The position numbers and the translations under genes were made by a program. Positions 46,266 through 53,318 of a stretch of DNA of 64,000 nt are shown piece after piece; within the stretch, counting starts at the first letter, position 1, and every line of letters begins with the position of its first letter. A model generated the notes under the pieces. The model was not told where the DNA came from. It worked only from the letters and a program-made list of their open reading frames with translations, and made no database searches. The DNA is from an uncultured Agathobaculum sp. (GTDB lineage Bacteria > Bacillota > Clostridia > Oscillospirales > Butyricicoccaceae): contig NZ_CALWJJ010000006.1 of NCBI RefSeq assembly GCF_944380985.1, forward strand, positions 1-64,000, in the 5' to 3' direction.

Positions 46266-46933
46266 GTGTATCGGACCTCCTTACGCTGTCCGCGCTCGAG
46301 CAGGACGACTGTAAACAGCCCACCTGCCGAAATGACAAGGTTAATCAGCGCCCAACAGAGCGCCTGCCGGTTGTCTCCTGTACGCCAGAGTTGATAGACC
46401 GTGGTCGCGATGGTCGCCGTGCGGCCAGGCGTGTAGCCAATGAGCATGCTGGTTGCTCCGTATTCGCCGAGTGCGCGGGCAAACGCGAGCACAAAGCCTG
46501 CTAAAATACCCTGCCGGCAGGCGGGCATGCGGATGCGCCAGAAGATATAGGTGTTTGACAGGCCGAGCGTTTGCCCTGCCTGCGCGAGCGTCTGATCAAA
46601 CGCCTCAAATGCGCCGCGCGCAGTGCGGTAGAGCAGGGGAAAGGCAACAAATGCCGCCGTGAGCACGCCGCCGTACCAGGTCATGACAAACTGCAAGCCA
46701 ATGCGCTCGAACGCCATGCCGAGCGGTCGCTGTCTGCCAAAGAGCAACAGCAGCAAATAGCCTATCACTGTGGGCGGCAGCACAAGCGGCAGCGTGAGTA
46801 TAACGTCGAGCGCGCCTTTTATCACACGCGGCAGTCGGGCGGTGTAGTATGCCGCTGCAATGCTGGCGAAAAACATAAGTATGCTGCTGATTGATGCGAT
46901 GCGCAGCGAGTTGAAAAGCGGAAACCAGTCCAA
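46262..46933 (-). CDS. modB: Molybdate ABC transporter permease
   Basis: The 223-residue membrane protein has about five to six helices and the permease EAA loop region (EAFDQTLAQAGQTLGLSNTYIFWRIRMP, about residues 125-152) followed by ARALGEYGATSMLIG, typical of ModB. A TTG at 46933 fits best: it gives the family N-terminus L/M-DWFPLFNSL and lies nine bases after GGAGG at the end of modA. Longer starts at 46951 and 46981 lie inside modA. Confidence 0.92.
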   Translation of the reverse strand: MDWFPLFNSLRIASISSILMFFASIAAAYYTARLPRVIKGALDVILTLPLVLPPTVIGYLLLLLFGRQRPLGMAFERIGLQFVMTWYGGVLTAAFVAFPLLYRTARGAFEAFDQTLAQAGQTLGLSNTYIFWRIRMPACRQGILAGFVLAFARALGEYGATSMLIGYTPGRTATIATTVYQLWRTGDNRQALCWALINLVISAGGLFTVVLLERGQRKEVRYT

Positions 46934-46937
46934 AGCA

Positions 46938-47783
46938 TCAGCCTCCTGCATTGGCGGCCGGGGAAAAGCCGGCCGCGGCAAACCGCGACATTGCAGCGTC
47001 AGATGACAGATAATCGAGAAATGCCTGCGCGGCCTCTCGGTGTGCGGTGCTCTTGATGATGGCCGCCGGATAGATGACCTGCCCGCACATGTCGGCTGTG
47101 GCCGTGTCGGCCACAGTTAGCCCGGCGCTTGCGGCGTCGGTCGCGTAGATGACGCCTGCGTCAACGCTGCCCTCAGCTACCTGCATAGCGACCTCCTTGA
47201 CGTTGCCGCCATAGCTCAGGCAGCCTGCGGCGGCGAGCGCAGTTTCGTCCAGACCGTAGTAGGCAAAAATCTTCTGCGTGTACTGGCCGACCGGTACATC
47301 GCTGTTGCCCATAGCGAGCAGGACATCACCCGCCTGAAGACGCGCTGCAAGCGTGTCAAAGCTATTGATTGCTTTGGGATTGTCCGCGGGTACTGCGAGC
47401 GCCACCTTGTTTTCGAGCAGGTCGACGCGGCTGCCCGCGAGCACGAAGTCCAGCGTCTCGGAGTTGGCTGACGGTTCTGCGGCTGCATCCAGTGCATTCA
47501 TCTGCTGTTGCCCGGCCGAAAGGAACAGGTCGCAGACGGCGCCCTGCGCGATTTGGGTCTTGAGTGTGCCCGAAGAGTCAAAGTTGAAGATGAGCTTGAC
47601 CTTCGGTGCGACAGTATGGTAGTCTGCAGCGATCTGCGTAAGCGTCTCGGTCAAACTCGCGGCGGCAAAAACGATTAGCTCGGTCTGCTCCGCACTGCTG
47701 TCGCTCGGCTGCGCGGCTTGGTCAGTGCATGCAGCAAGACCACAGGTGAGCGCCGCCAGCAAAAGGGCAAGTGTTTTTTTCAT
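46938..47783 (-). CDS. modA: Molybdate-binding lipoprotein
   Basis: The 281-residue protein has a lipoprotein signal with LAAC (Cys19). The ModA pattern follows: LIVFAAASLTETLTQIAADY (oxyanion-binding Ser, about 34-53), NFDSSGTLKTQIAQGAVCDLFLSAG and GVIYATDAASAGL. It captures molybdate or tungstate outside the cell. AAAGGAG precedes ATG 47783. The stop lies four bases before the modB TTG. Confidence 0.94.
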   Translation of the reverse strand: MKKTLALLLAALTCGLAACTDQAAQPSDSSAEQTELIVFAAASLTETLTQIAADYHTVAPKVKLIFNFDSSGTLKTQIAQGAVCDLFLSAGQQQMNALDAAAEPSANSETLDFVLAGSRVDLLENKVALAVPADNPKAINSFDTLAARLQAGDVLLAMGNSDVPVGQYTQKIFAYYGLDETALAAAGCLSYGGNVKEVAMQVAEGSVDAGVIYATDAASAGLTVADTATADMCGQVIYPAAIIKSTAHREAAQAFLDYLSSDAAMSRFAAAGFSPAANAGG

Positions 47784-47808
47784 ATGGCATTCTCCTTTGC
47801 TGTATCTC

Positions 47809-47916
47809 TCAGTCCACCGGATTTAGGGCGAAGGGATAGTTTGCCGTCTGCATGCCCGCACATGCCGGACCCGTCAGAGCACGCGGCAGCCTCCATTCGC
47901 CGCGCATGGCAAGCAT
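47809..47916 (-). CDS. Possible 35-codon ORF upstream of modA
   Basis: An ATG at 47916, seven bases past the MOSC-Mog stop, opens 35 codons ending at 47809, 25 bp before modA. The peptide is mixed and ends NYPFALNPVD. No good ribosome site is visible, so it may be only leader sequence. The same interval was checked for a molybdenum-cofactor riboswitch and I could not recognise one. Confidence 0.25.
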   Translation of the reverse strand: MLAMRGEWRLPRALTGPACAGMQTANYPFALNPVD

Positions 47917-47922
47917 GAGCGC

Positions 47923-48855
47923 CTATCGTCCGCAGTCCTGCGGCGTACCGCGCAGCAGCTCGAGCGCGTGCGGCAGCTGCTCGAGGAATACATCCATGCT
48001 TTCCATGCACGCCTTTGGGCTGCCGGGCAAGTTGATAATGAGCGTCTTGCCCCGAATGACCGATGCCGCGCGGCTGAGCATGGCGCGCGGGGTGATGGCA
48101 AGGCTTGCGGCGCGGATGGCCTCCGCGATACCGGGCACGTCGCGCTCGGCGATGGCGCGCGTAGCCTCGGGGGTGATGTCGCGCGGGGCAAAGCCTGTGC
48201 CGCCCGAGGTTAATATCAGGTCGAGCTGCCGCTGGTCGCACAGACGGATAAGGTTTTGCTCGAGCAGCGCGCGCTCATCCGGCAGCAGCAGCCGCTCGAC
48301 GATCGCGTAACCCGCCCCGGCAAGCCGTTTCGCGACTGCGGGGCCGCTTTTGTCCGTGCGTTCGCCTGCGGCGCACCGGTCGGATAGCGTGATAACCGCC
48401 GCTTGGAAGGGTAGGGGTGTGGTGCGCGGACGTACATCGATCCGATCGCCCACGGCAATCTGCCCGCCATTAACCACGCGGGCGAACACACCTTCGCGCG
48501 GCATGATGCAGTCGCCCATCTTTTGATAGATCGCGCAGTGGTTGTGGCATTCCTTGCCGATCTGGGTCAGCTCAAGCAAGACATCGCCGCATCCCAGCAA
48601 TGTGCCGACCGGCAGGCGGCGCAGATCAATTCCCTCAATCACGAGATTTTCTCCAAAGGCGCCGGGGTGTACGTCTGCGCCTTTTGCGTTAAACGCCGCA
48701 ATTTCGGCCGCGGCGAGCAGGCTGACCTGACGATGCCAGTTTCCAGCATGTGCATCGCCGCGGATACCCCAATCGCGCTCGAGCCAAACGGCATCTGCCG
48801 GCGCTTTCTGTACGCCGCGCACACCGCTTGTGCAGACGGCGATAATTTTTCCCAT
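47923..48855 (-). CDS. MOSC domain fused to MogA/MoaB-type molybdopterin adenylyltransferase
   Basis: The 310-residue protein has two parts. Residues 1-145 are a MOSC domain (DWGIRGDAHAGNWHRQVSLL, GAFGENLVIEGID, IGKECHNHCAIYQKMGDCIMPREGVFARV, with a conserved Cys). Residues 150-310 are a Mog-type domain (AAVITLSDRCAAGERTDKSGP, LILTSGGTGFAPRDITPEAT, INLPGSPKACMESM) that adenylylates molybdopterin. The fusion would link cofactor activation to sulfur-carrier or cofactor-binding steps. It follows moaA by two bases. Confidence 0.9.
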   Translation of the reverse strand: MGKIIAVCTSGVRGVQKAPADAVWLERDWGIRGDAHAGNWHRQVSLLAAAEIAAFNAKGADVHPGAFGENLVIEGIDLRRLPVGTLLGCGDVLLELTQIGKECHNHCAIYQKMGDCIMPREGVFARVVNGGQIAVGDRIDVRPRTTPLPFQAAVITLSDRCAAGERTDKSGPAVAKRLAGAGYAIVERLLLPDERALLEQNLIRLCDQRQLDLILTSGGTGFAPRDITPEATRAIAERDVPGIAEAIRAASLAITPRAMLSRAASVIRGKTLIINLPGSPKACMESMDVFLEQLPHALELLRGTPQDCGR

Positions 48856-48857
48856 GC

Positions 48858-49829
48858 CTATCCTCCGATCTGGTTCATGTTTTTATGCTCGATAACCTCC
48901 TCCCGCTGCACAAAGCAGTGCGCGGCGGGTTTGCCCAGGATAGCATGGCGGAGGGCGGCGCATAGCGCCGCCTCGTCCGCACCGCCACGCAATAACGGTT
49001 TGAGATCCGTGCCGGCAGGATAGCACAGACAGGACTTGATAAAGCCTGTGCTCGTCAGCCGGACACGGTTGCAGCCCTCGCAGAATGAATGGCTGACCGC
49101 CTCGATCAGTCCGATACAGCCTTGCAGTTCCGGCGCTGAGAAATATCGGGCAGGGCCGTTGCCGCGCCGCACATCAATCGGATGTAGCCCAGGCCAGACG
49201 GTGCGCAGAAGGTCTATCACGTTTATGTGTACCGGCTCATCGGCGTCTATGCCGGCCGCACCGATTGGCATGCGCTCGATAAACCGCACATCGACCGGCA
49301 AGCCTTCTGCAAGCCGTGCCAGTGGGATGCGCTGTGGCGCGGTTTCTGGCAGTAGTACGACGTTTACCTTGGTCGGCAGCTGGCCGGCGCACTGTCGGAT
49401 CACGGCGCGCACCTCGTCAGCCGTGTGTGCGCTGCGGGTGATAGCCTGATACTGTGCGTTGTCCAACGTGTCGATGCTGATATTGACCGCGTCTAGCCCG
49501 GCCGCGAGCAGTCCGTCCAGCAGCGGGGGTAGACGCAGCCCGTTGGTCGTCAGTGTTACCTGGTTTACACCGGGCAGCGCCTTGAGCGCGCGGATAAAAT
49601 CCGTTATGCCGCGCCGCACAAGTGGCTCGCCACCCGTCACCTTAAAACGGTCGATACCGAGTGCGACCGCCGCCCGTGCGACCTGCAACAGCTCTTCGTA
49701 TCGCAGAATATCCCGGTGCGCGATAAGCGGCACACCCTCGGCGGGCATACAGTAGCGGCAGCGCAGGTTGCATCGGTCGGTGACTGACAGGCGCATATAG
49801 TCAATCTGCCGGTTCAGCGTATCACGCAT
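48858..49829 (-). CDS. moaA: GTP 3',8-cyclase MoaA
   Basis: The 323-residue radical SAM enzyme has the N-terminal cluster motif CNLRCRYC (C-x3-C-x2-C, about residues 20-27) and the C-terminal cluster CEGC with a further Cys 13 residues later (KSCLCY), plus the KVTGGEPLVRRG and TLTTNGLRLP segments. It makes the pyranopterin precursor with MoaC. AGAGGA precedes ATG 49829. Its start overlaps a 29-codon ORF. Confidence 0.96.
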   Translation of the reverse strand: MRDTLNRQIDYMRLSVTDRCNLRCRYCMPAEGVPLIAHRDILRYEELLQVARAAVALGIDRFKVTGGEPLVRRGITDFIRALKALPGVNQVTLTTNGLRLPPLLDGLLAAGLDAVNISIDTLDNAQYQAITRSAHTADEVRAVIRQCAGQLPTKVNVVLLPETAPQRIPLARLAEGLPVDVRFIERMPIGAAGIDADEPVHINVIDLLRTVWPGLHPIDVRRGNGPARYFSAPELQGCIGLIEAVSHSFCEGCNRVRLTSTGFIKSCLCYPAGTDLKPLLRGGADEAALCAALRHAILGKPAAHCFVQREEVIEHKNMNQIGG

Positions 49830-49911
49830 GATGTCCTCTCCGCAGCCGGGTGTAAAGATGGCAAAAGGCCAACAAAAACATGCTGTTTGAGACAGCAGAA
49901 AATAAACTCAT
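49822..49911 (-). CDS. Possible 29-residue hydrophobic peptide between the MoeA-like gene and moaA
   Basis: ATG 49911 is preceded by AGGAG at seven-base spacing, a better ribosome site than that of moaA. The peptide (start MSLFSAVSNSMFLLAFCHLY) has a short hydrophobic centre and a basic His/Arg tail, and its stop overlaps the first codons of moaA. It may be a coupling leader peptide or a real microprotein. Confidence 0.4.
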   Translation of the reverse strand: MSLFSAVSNSMFLLAFCHLYTRLRRGHHA

Positions 49912-49939
49912 TGTATTGCTCCTGTTCGCGGTGCGACCG

Positions 49940-50965
49940 TTATATGCCCATGCCGAAGCCACAGTTAGGGAAATGGCATTGCGCGCAGTCCAGACACAGC
50001 CCGCCGTGGCCAAGTCCTGCGAGCCAGTCTGCGGTGACGGGTACATCGGCGATCAGCCGCGGCAGTACAAGGTCAAAAATCGTTCGCTTTGCATACATCA
50101 CGCATCCAGGCAGGCCGCATACCGGTCGCCCGTCTGGCAGGTAGGACATCAAAAACATCGCCCCCGGCAGTACGGGCGCGCCGTAGCTGACGATTTTTGC
50201 CCCCGCATTGCTAATGGCGAGCGGGGTGCGGTCGTCGGGATCGACGCTCATCCCGCCCGTGCACAAGATAAGCGCGGCGCCCTCGTCTGCCATACGGCCG
50301 ATGGCAGCGGTGATCTCATCGGGGTCGTCGCCGCAGATCGCATGCGCCGTCATCTCGCAGCCATATTCGGCCAACTTGTCCACTAAAACCGGGGTGAAAA
50401 CGTCTTGGATCAGCCCACGCGCGACCTCGCTCCCGGTTGTGACAACGCCGAACGGACGCGGCCGGAACGGACGCAGTTGCAAAAGCGGCGCGGGGCCTGC
50501 GGCCTTGACTGCGCGCTCCATCTTCTCCTTTTCGATCACAAGCGGAATGACGCGCGTGCCGCACAGCTTGTCGCCCGCTTTAACGGGGAAACCAGACGCG
50601 CGCGTCGCGATCATCATCTCGCCCAGCGTATTAACTGCACGCAGCCGCTCGACATCGACCAGCAACAGCCCGTCGATCTCGGCGATCAGCTCGATCTTGC
50701 CCTCCTTTGGCGCGGAGGCGCGCATGTGCTCGCCCTGGCAAATACCGCGCAGTATATCAGCCGCATCGTTCTCGTGCAGCATGTTTTCATTTGTCTCCCA
50801 GATGTAGATGTGCTCCTTGCCCACACTGAGCAGCACGGGAATATCCTGCTCACGGATAATATGCCCCTTGCGGAACACCGCATCTTTGGTGACGCCTGGT
50901 ATGATCTGGGTGATGTCATGGCAGAGTACTTGCCCGACTGCATCCTGAACGCGCATCAGTTTCAT
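49940..50965 (-). CDS. MoeA-like molybdopterin-binding protein with C-terminal cysteine motif
   Basis: The 341-residue product starts at ATG 50965 behind TGGAGA; the longer frame upstream runs through the divergent promoters. The N-terminal half is unusual: VQDAVGQVLCHDITQIIPG and KGHIIREQDIPVLLSVGKEHIYI resemble MoeA's first segments. Residues ~165-320 are a MoCF/MoaB-Mog-like domain (GVVTTGSEV, LCTGGMSVDPDDRTP, LPGAMFLM, GLPGCVMY). It ends in C-x2-C-x2-C-x4-C (CLDCAQCHFPNC). It is the first gene of the molybdenum operon and probably aids molybdate insertion or cofactor handling. Confidence 0.85.
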   Translation of the reverse strand: MKLMRVQDAVGQVLCHDITQIIPGVTKDAVFRKGHIIREQDIPVLLSVGKEHIYIWETNENMLHENDAADILRGICQGEHMRASAPKEGKIELIAEIDGLLLVDVERLRAVNTLGEMMIATRASGFPVKAGDKLCGTRVIPLVIEKEKMERAVKAAGPAPLLQLRPFRPRPFGVVTTGSEVARGLIQDVFTPVLVDKLAEYGCEMTAHAICGDDPDEITAAIGRMADEGAALILCTGGMSVDPDDRTPLAISNAGAKIVSYGAPVLPGAMFLMSYLPDGRPVCGLPGCVMYAKRTIFDLVLPRLIADVPVTADWLAGLGHGGLCLDCAQCHFPNCGFGMGI

Positions 50966-51022
50966 CAAAAAATCTCCAATGGGAAAATTTGGACTGCCGC
51001 AGGAGGCAGTCTCTGCGCGTTT

Positions 51023-51052
51023 ATTATAGCATATTGAAACAGAGTGCCGCAA
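51023..51052 (-). promoter_or_regulatory. Promoter of the molybdenum operon
   Basis: On the minus strand TTGCGG (51052-51047), an 18-bp spacer and TGC-TATAAT ending at 51023. A ModE-like half site, CGTTATAT, is at 51098-51105 between the divergent promoters; no clear second half was found. Confidence 0.75.
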
Positions 51053-51138
51053 CAAAGAAGCATAATGCGGGTACACCATAAGTATTACAAAAAATTTCGT
51101 TATATTTATGAATGATGAACGAAAATGTGCTATATCCG

Positions 51139-51167
51139 TTGTGTCTGTCTGCGCGGGCTGATATAAT
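51139..51167 (+). promoter_or_regulatory. Promoter of the modE-like/yqeB operon
   Basis: TTGTGT (51139-51144), a 17-bp spacer and TATAAT (51162-51167); the leader is about 25 nt. Confidence 0.75.
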
Positions 51168-51197
51168 TTCAGCAGTAGATGGAAGGAGGGAGCGGCA

Positions 51198-51548
51198 GTG
51201 GCAAAGGGGCTTCGCGTGCAGGCCGCACTGCGCCTTGTCAGGGAGGATAAGCTGTTCGGCCCGGGCGTGGCGCAGCTTTTGGAGGGCATAGAGGCGTTCG
51301 GCTCGCTGCGGCGCAGCGCGGCGCATATGCAAATGAGCTATAACAAGGCATGGGGCGTGATCCGCAGCTGCGAAGAGCAGTTGGGTTTTTTGCTGCTCGA
51401 GCGGCGTATCGGTGGCGCGGGCGGCGGCGGCGCCAAGCTGACCGAAAAAGGACGCGAGCTGCTGGGCCGCTACCGCGCATTCGACCGGGAGGCACATGAG
51501 ATGCTCGACCGGCTGGCACACGCGCACTTTGCGGGATTTTTGGAATAG
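51198..51548 (+). CDS. ModE N-terminal-type winged-helix regulator
   Basis: The 116-residue protein has only the LysR-like DNA-binding domain found in ModE: LFGPGVAQLLEGIEAFGSLRRSAAHMQMSYNKAWGVIRSCEEQLGFLLLERRIGGAGGGGAKLTEKGRELL. The molybdate-binding MOP domains are absent, as in many Clostridia. GTG 51198 follows GGAGGGAG. Its divergent position suggests it controls the molybdenum operon on the other strand and yqeB behind it. Confidence 0.88.
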   Translation: MAKGLRVQAALRLVREDKLFGPGVAQLLEGIEAFGSLRRSAAHMQMSYNKAWGVIRSCEEQLGFLLLERRIGGAGGGGAKLTEKGRELLGRYRAFDREAHEMLDRLAHAHFAGFLE

Positions 51549-51568
51549 GCGGAAAGGGGAAAGCGGCA

Positions 51569-52417
51569 TTGGAGAGACAGAACGGACAGCCTTGGGTGCT
51601 GGTGCGCGGCGCAGGCGATCTTGCCACGGGTGTGATTGTGCGGCTGCACCGGTGCGGGTTTAAGGTGGTGGTGACCGAGTGCAGCACGCCATCCGCCATT
51701 CGGCGTCGTGCGGCGCTGTGCGAGGCGGTGTGGCAGGGTGAGGTGGAGGTCGAGCGTGTGATCTGCCGCCGCATTGCACGGGAAATGCAGGCAGAAACAG
51801 TCGCGCAGGCGGGCGAGGTGCCGCTGTTGGTGGACGAGGAGGCGGCATGCATCGCGCTTTTGCGTCCGGCTGCGGTTGTCGACGCCATCCTCGCCAAGCG
51901 CAACCTTGGCACAAACCGCGGCATGGCGCCTATCACGATCGGCCTGGGTCCGGGATTTATCGCTGGGGCGGATGTGGATGCAGTTGTTGAGACTATGCGC
52001 GGTCATCATCTGGGACGGGTGATCCGGCAGGGCGCAGCCATGCCGAATACCGGCGTTCCGGGTGTGATCGCAGGCTATGCAGCAGAGCGGGTCATCCATG
52101 CGCTGGCAGGCGGCAGCATGACCTATGTAACCGATGCGGCCGGCCAGGCCGTCGACATCGGCGCAATAGTCAAAAAGGGGCAGATGATCGCGCGTGTCGG
52201 CGGCGTGCCGGTGTATGCCACTATCGACGGCGTGCTGCGCGGCCTAATCCGCGCGGGCTACCCGGTGACACAAGGGCTAAAGATTGCCGACATCGATCCA
52301 CGCCTCGAGCAGGCGGCGTTTTGCGACACCGTTTCCGACAAGGCGCGCGCTATTGGCGGCGGCGTGACCGAGGCGCTGCTCTCGCTTGCGCGCGCACGGC
52401 ACATCCGACTGATATAA
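51569..52417 (+). CDS. yqeB: YqeB-type selenium-dependent molybdenum hydroxylase maturation protein
   Basis: The 282-residue protein begins LVRGAGDLATGVIVRLHRCGFKVVVTE, with later GLGPGFIAGADVDAVVETMRGHHLGRVI and GGVPVYATIDGVLRGLI. These features match the EF2563/YqeB family. That family tracks with selenium-dependent molybdenum hydroxylases, in which a labile selenium atom is placed on the molybdenum centre. TTG 51569 follows AAAGGGGA. It is co-transcribed with the ModE-like gene and ends at a strong terminator. The hydroxylase itself and selD are not in this window. Confidence 0.88.
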   Translation: MERQNGQPWVLVRGAGDLATGVIVRLHRCGFKVVVTECSTPSAIRRRAALCEAVWQGEVEVERVICRRIAREMQAETVAQAGEVPLLVDEEAACIALLRPAAVVDAILAKRNLGTNRGMAPITIGLGPGFIAGADVDAVVETMRGHHLGRVIRQGAAMPNTGVPGVIAGYAAERVIHALAGGSMTYVTDAAGQAVDIGAIVKKGQMIARVGGVPVYATIDGVLRGLIRAGYPVTQGLKIADIDPRLEQAAFCDTVSDKARAIGGGVTEALLSLARARHIRLI

Positions 52418-52418
52418 G

Positions 52419-52450
52419 AAAACGGGCATATAGGCCCGTTTTTTTGTTTG
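52419..52450 (+). terminator. Terminator after yqeB
   Basis: AACGGGC (52421-52427) and GCCCGTT (52434-52440) around ATATAG, with seven T from 52439. Confidence 0.92.
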
Positions 52451-52624
52451 CAGACAGTGCCCGTTCGGCCAGGCAGCGCATGACAGCAATGTATGGCCGC
52501 ATCCAGCGGCAGTGTGATTGCTTCACATGAACGCGCAACCTTTTGCATACGCATATTCTGGATTGACCAAATGGCATCAATCCGCAGGCCGTTTTGCCAT
52601 GTATGCAGAAAGGGGAGAAGGAAT

Positions 52625-53218
52625 GTGATACAGATCATTGCCCAACCGGCGGACAGCAGAAACTACCGCAGGACACCGCGCGGCAGTATGCAAATACGCT
52701 ACATTGTGCTGCACGGTATAGCCGATGGGGAGACGGCGCGGCAACATGCTGCCCACGCGGCCAGCGCAGCAATGGGCAGGTCGCTGCATTATTACGTCGA
52801 CCAAACAGAAGTGCAGCAGAGTGTGCACGACCGCTTCATCGCGTGGCACTGCGGCACGCGGGGCGTCTACTACCACCCATACTGCCGCAATGAAAACAGC
52901 ATTGGCGTAGCGCTGTGCGGGCAGATGCAGACAGAGAGGCGCCGCTTTGCGCCATCGGTCATACATAACGCACAGGCGCTGGTGCGCGCACTCATGGCGC
53001 GGTACGATATTCCGGCAGAACATGTGCTGCGGCATTATGACGTGACGCATAAGACCTGTCCTGCACCGTTTGTCGAATGTGCAGCATGCTGGACTGCAAT
53101 TCCAGACCGAACTTGCGCGTATCCCGACATACGAACAAAAATAACCAATCATTCATTTATAAGAAAAAAAGACAAAAATACGCCGAAAGTCGATTGCTTT
53201 CGGCGTATTTCGATTTAA
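52625..53218 (+). CDS. N-acetylmuramoyl-L-alanine amidase (Amidase_2), probable 3' frameshift
   Basis: GTG 52625 follows AGGGGAGAAGGA. The Amidase_2 zinc fold is clear: YIVLHGIA (His near residue 33), SLHYYVDQTEVQQSV, IAWHCGTRG, ENSIGVALCGQM and HYDVTHKTCPAPF. After CWTA (about 53090-53098) the frame as read gives an unrelated tail that runs through a terminator hairpin. Dropping one A at 53098-53099 instead gives a normal family ending, FQTELARIPTYEQK, with a stop at 53142-53144. I think this is a natural frameshift or sequence error. No signal peptide is seen. Confidence 0.8.
   Translation: MIQIIAQPADSRNYRRTPRGSMQIRYIVLHGIADGETARQHAAHAASAAMGRSLHYYVDQTEVQQSVHDRFIAWHCGTRGVYYHPYCRNENSIGVALCGQMQTERRRFAPSVIHNAQALVRALMARYDIPAEHVLRHYDVTHKTCPAPFVECAACWTAIPDRTCAYPDIRTKITNHSFIRKKDKNTPKVDCFRRISI
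53178..53212 (+). terminator. Terminator after the amidase
   Basis: CGCCGAAAG (53181-53189) and CTTTCGGCG (53197-53205), then TATTTC. It lies inside the apparent 3' end of the amidase frame, which supports the earlier stop at 53144. Confidence 0.8.
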
Positions 53219-53318
53219 TTCTTTATAAAGTGAAGAAGCGCGGATATAAGGAAAATCAGATAAAAAAGCATGCCGCAGACCGCAGCTGAGGCAGATAAAA
53301 CGGCGCGGTGCGGACGCT

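Noticed and set aside
47784..47922. Molybdenum-cofactor riboswitch before modA
   Set aside because: The interval is intra-operonic and I could not match the conserved Moco motif by eye. A covariance-model hit would be needed.
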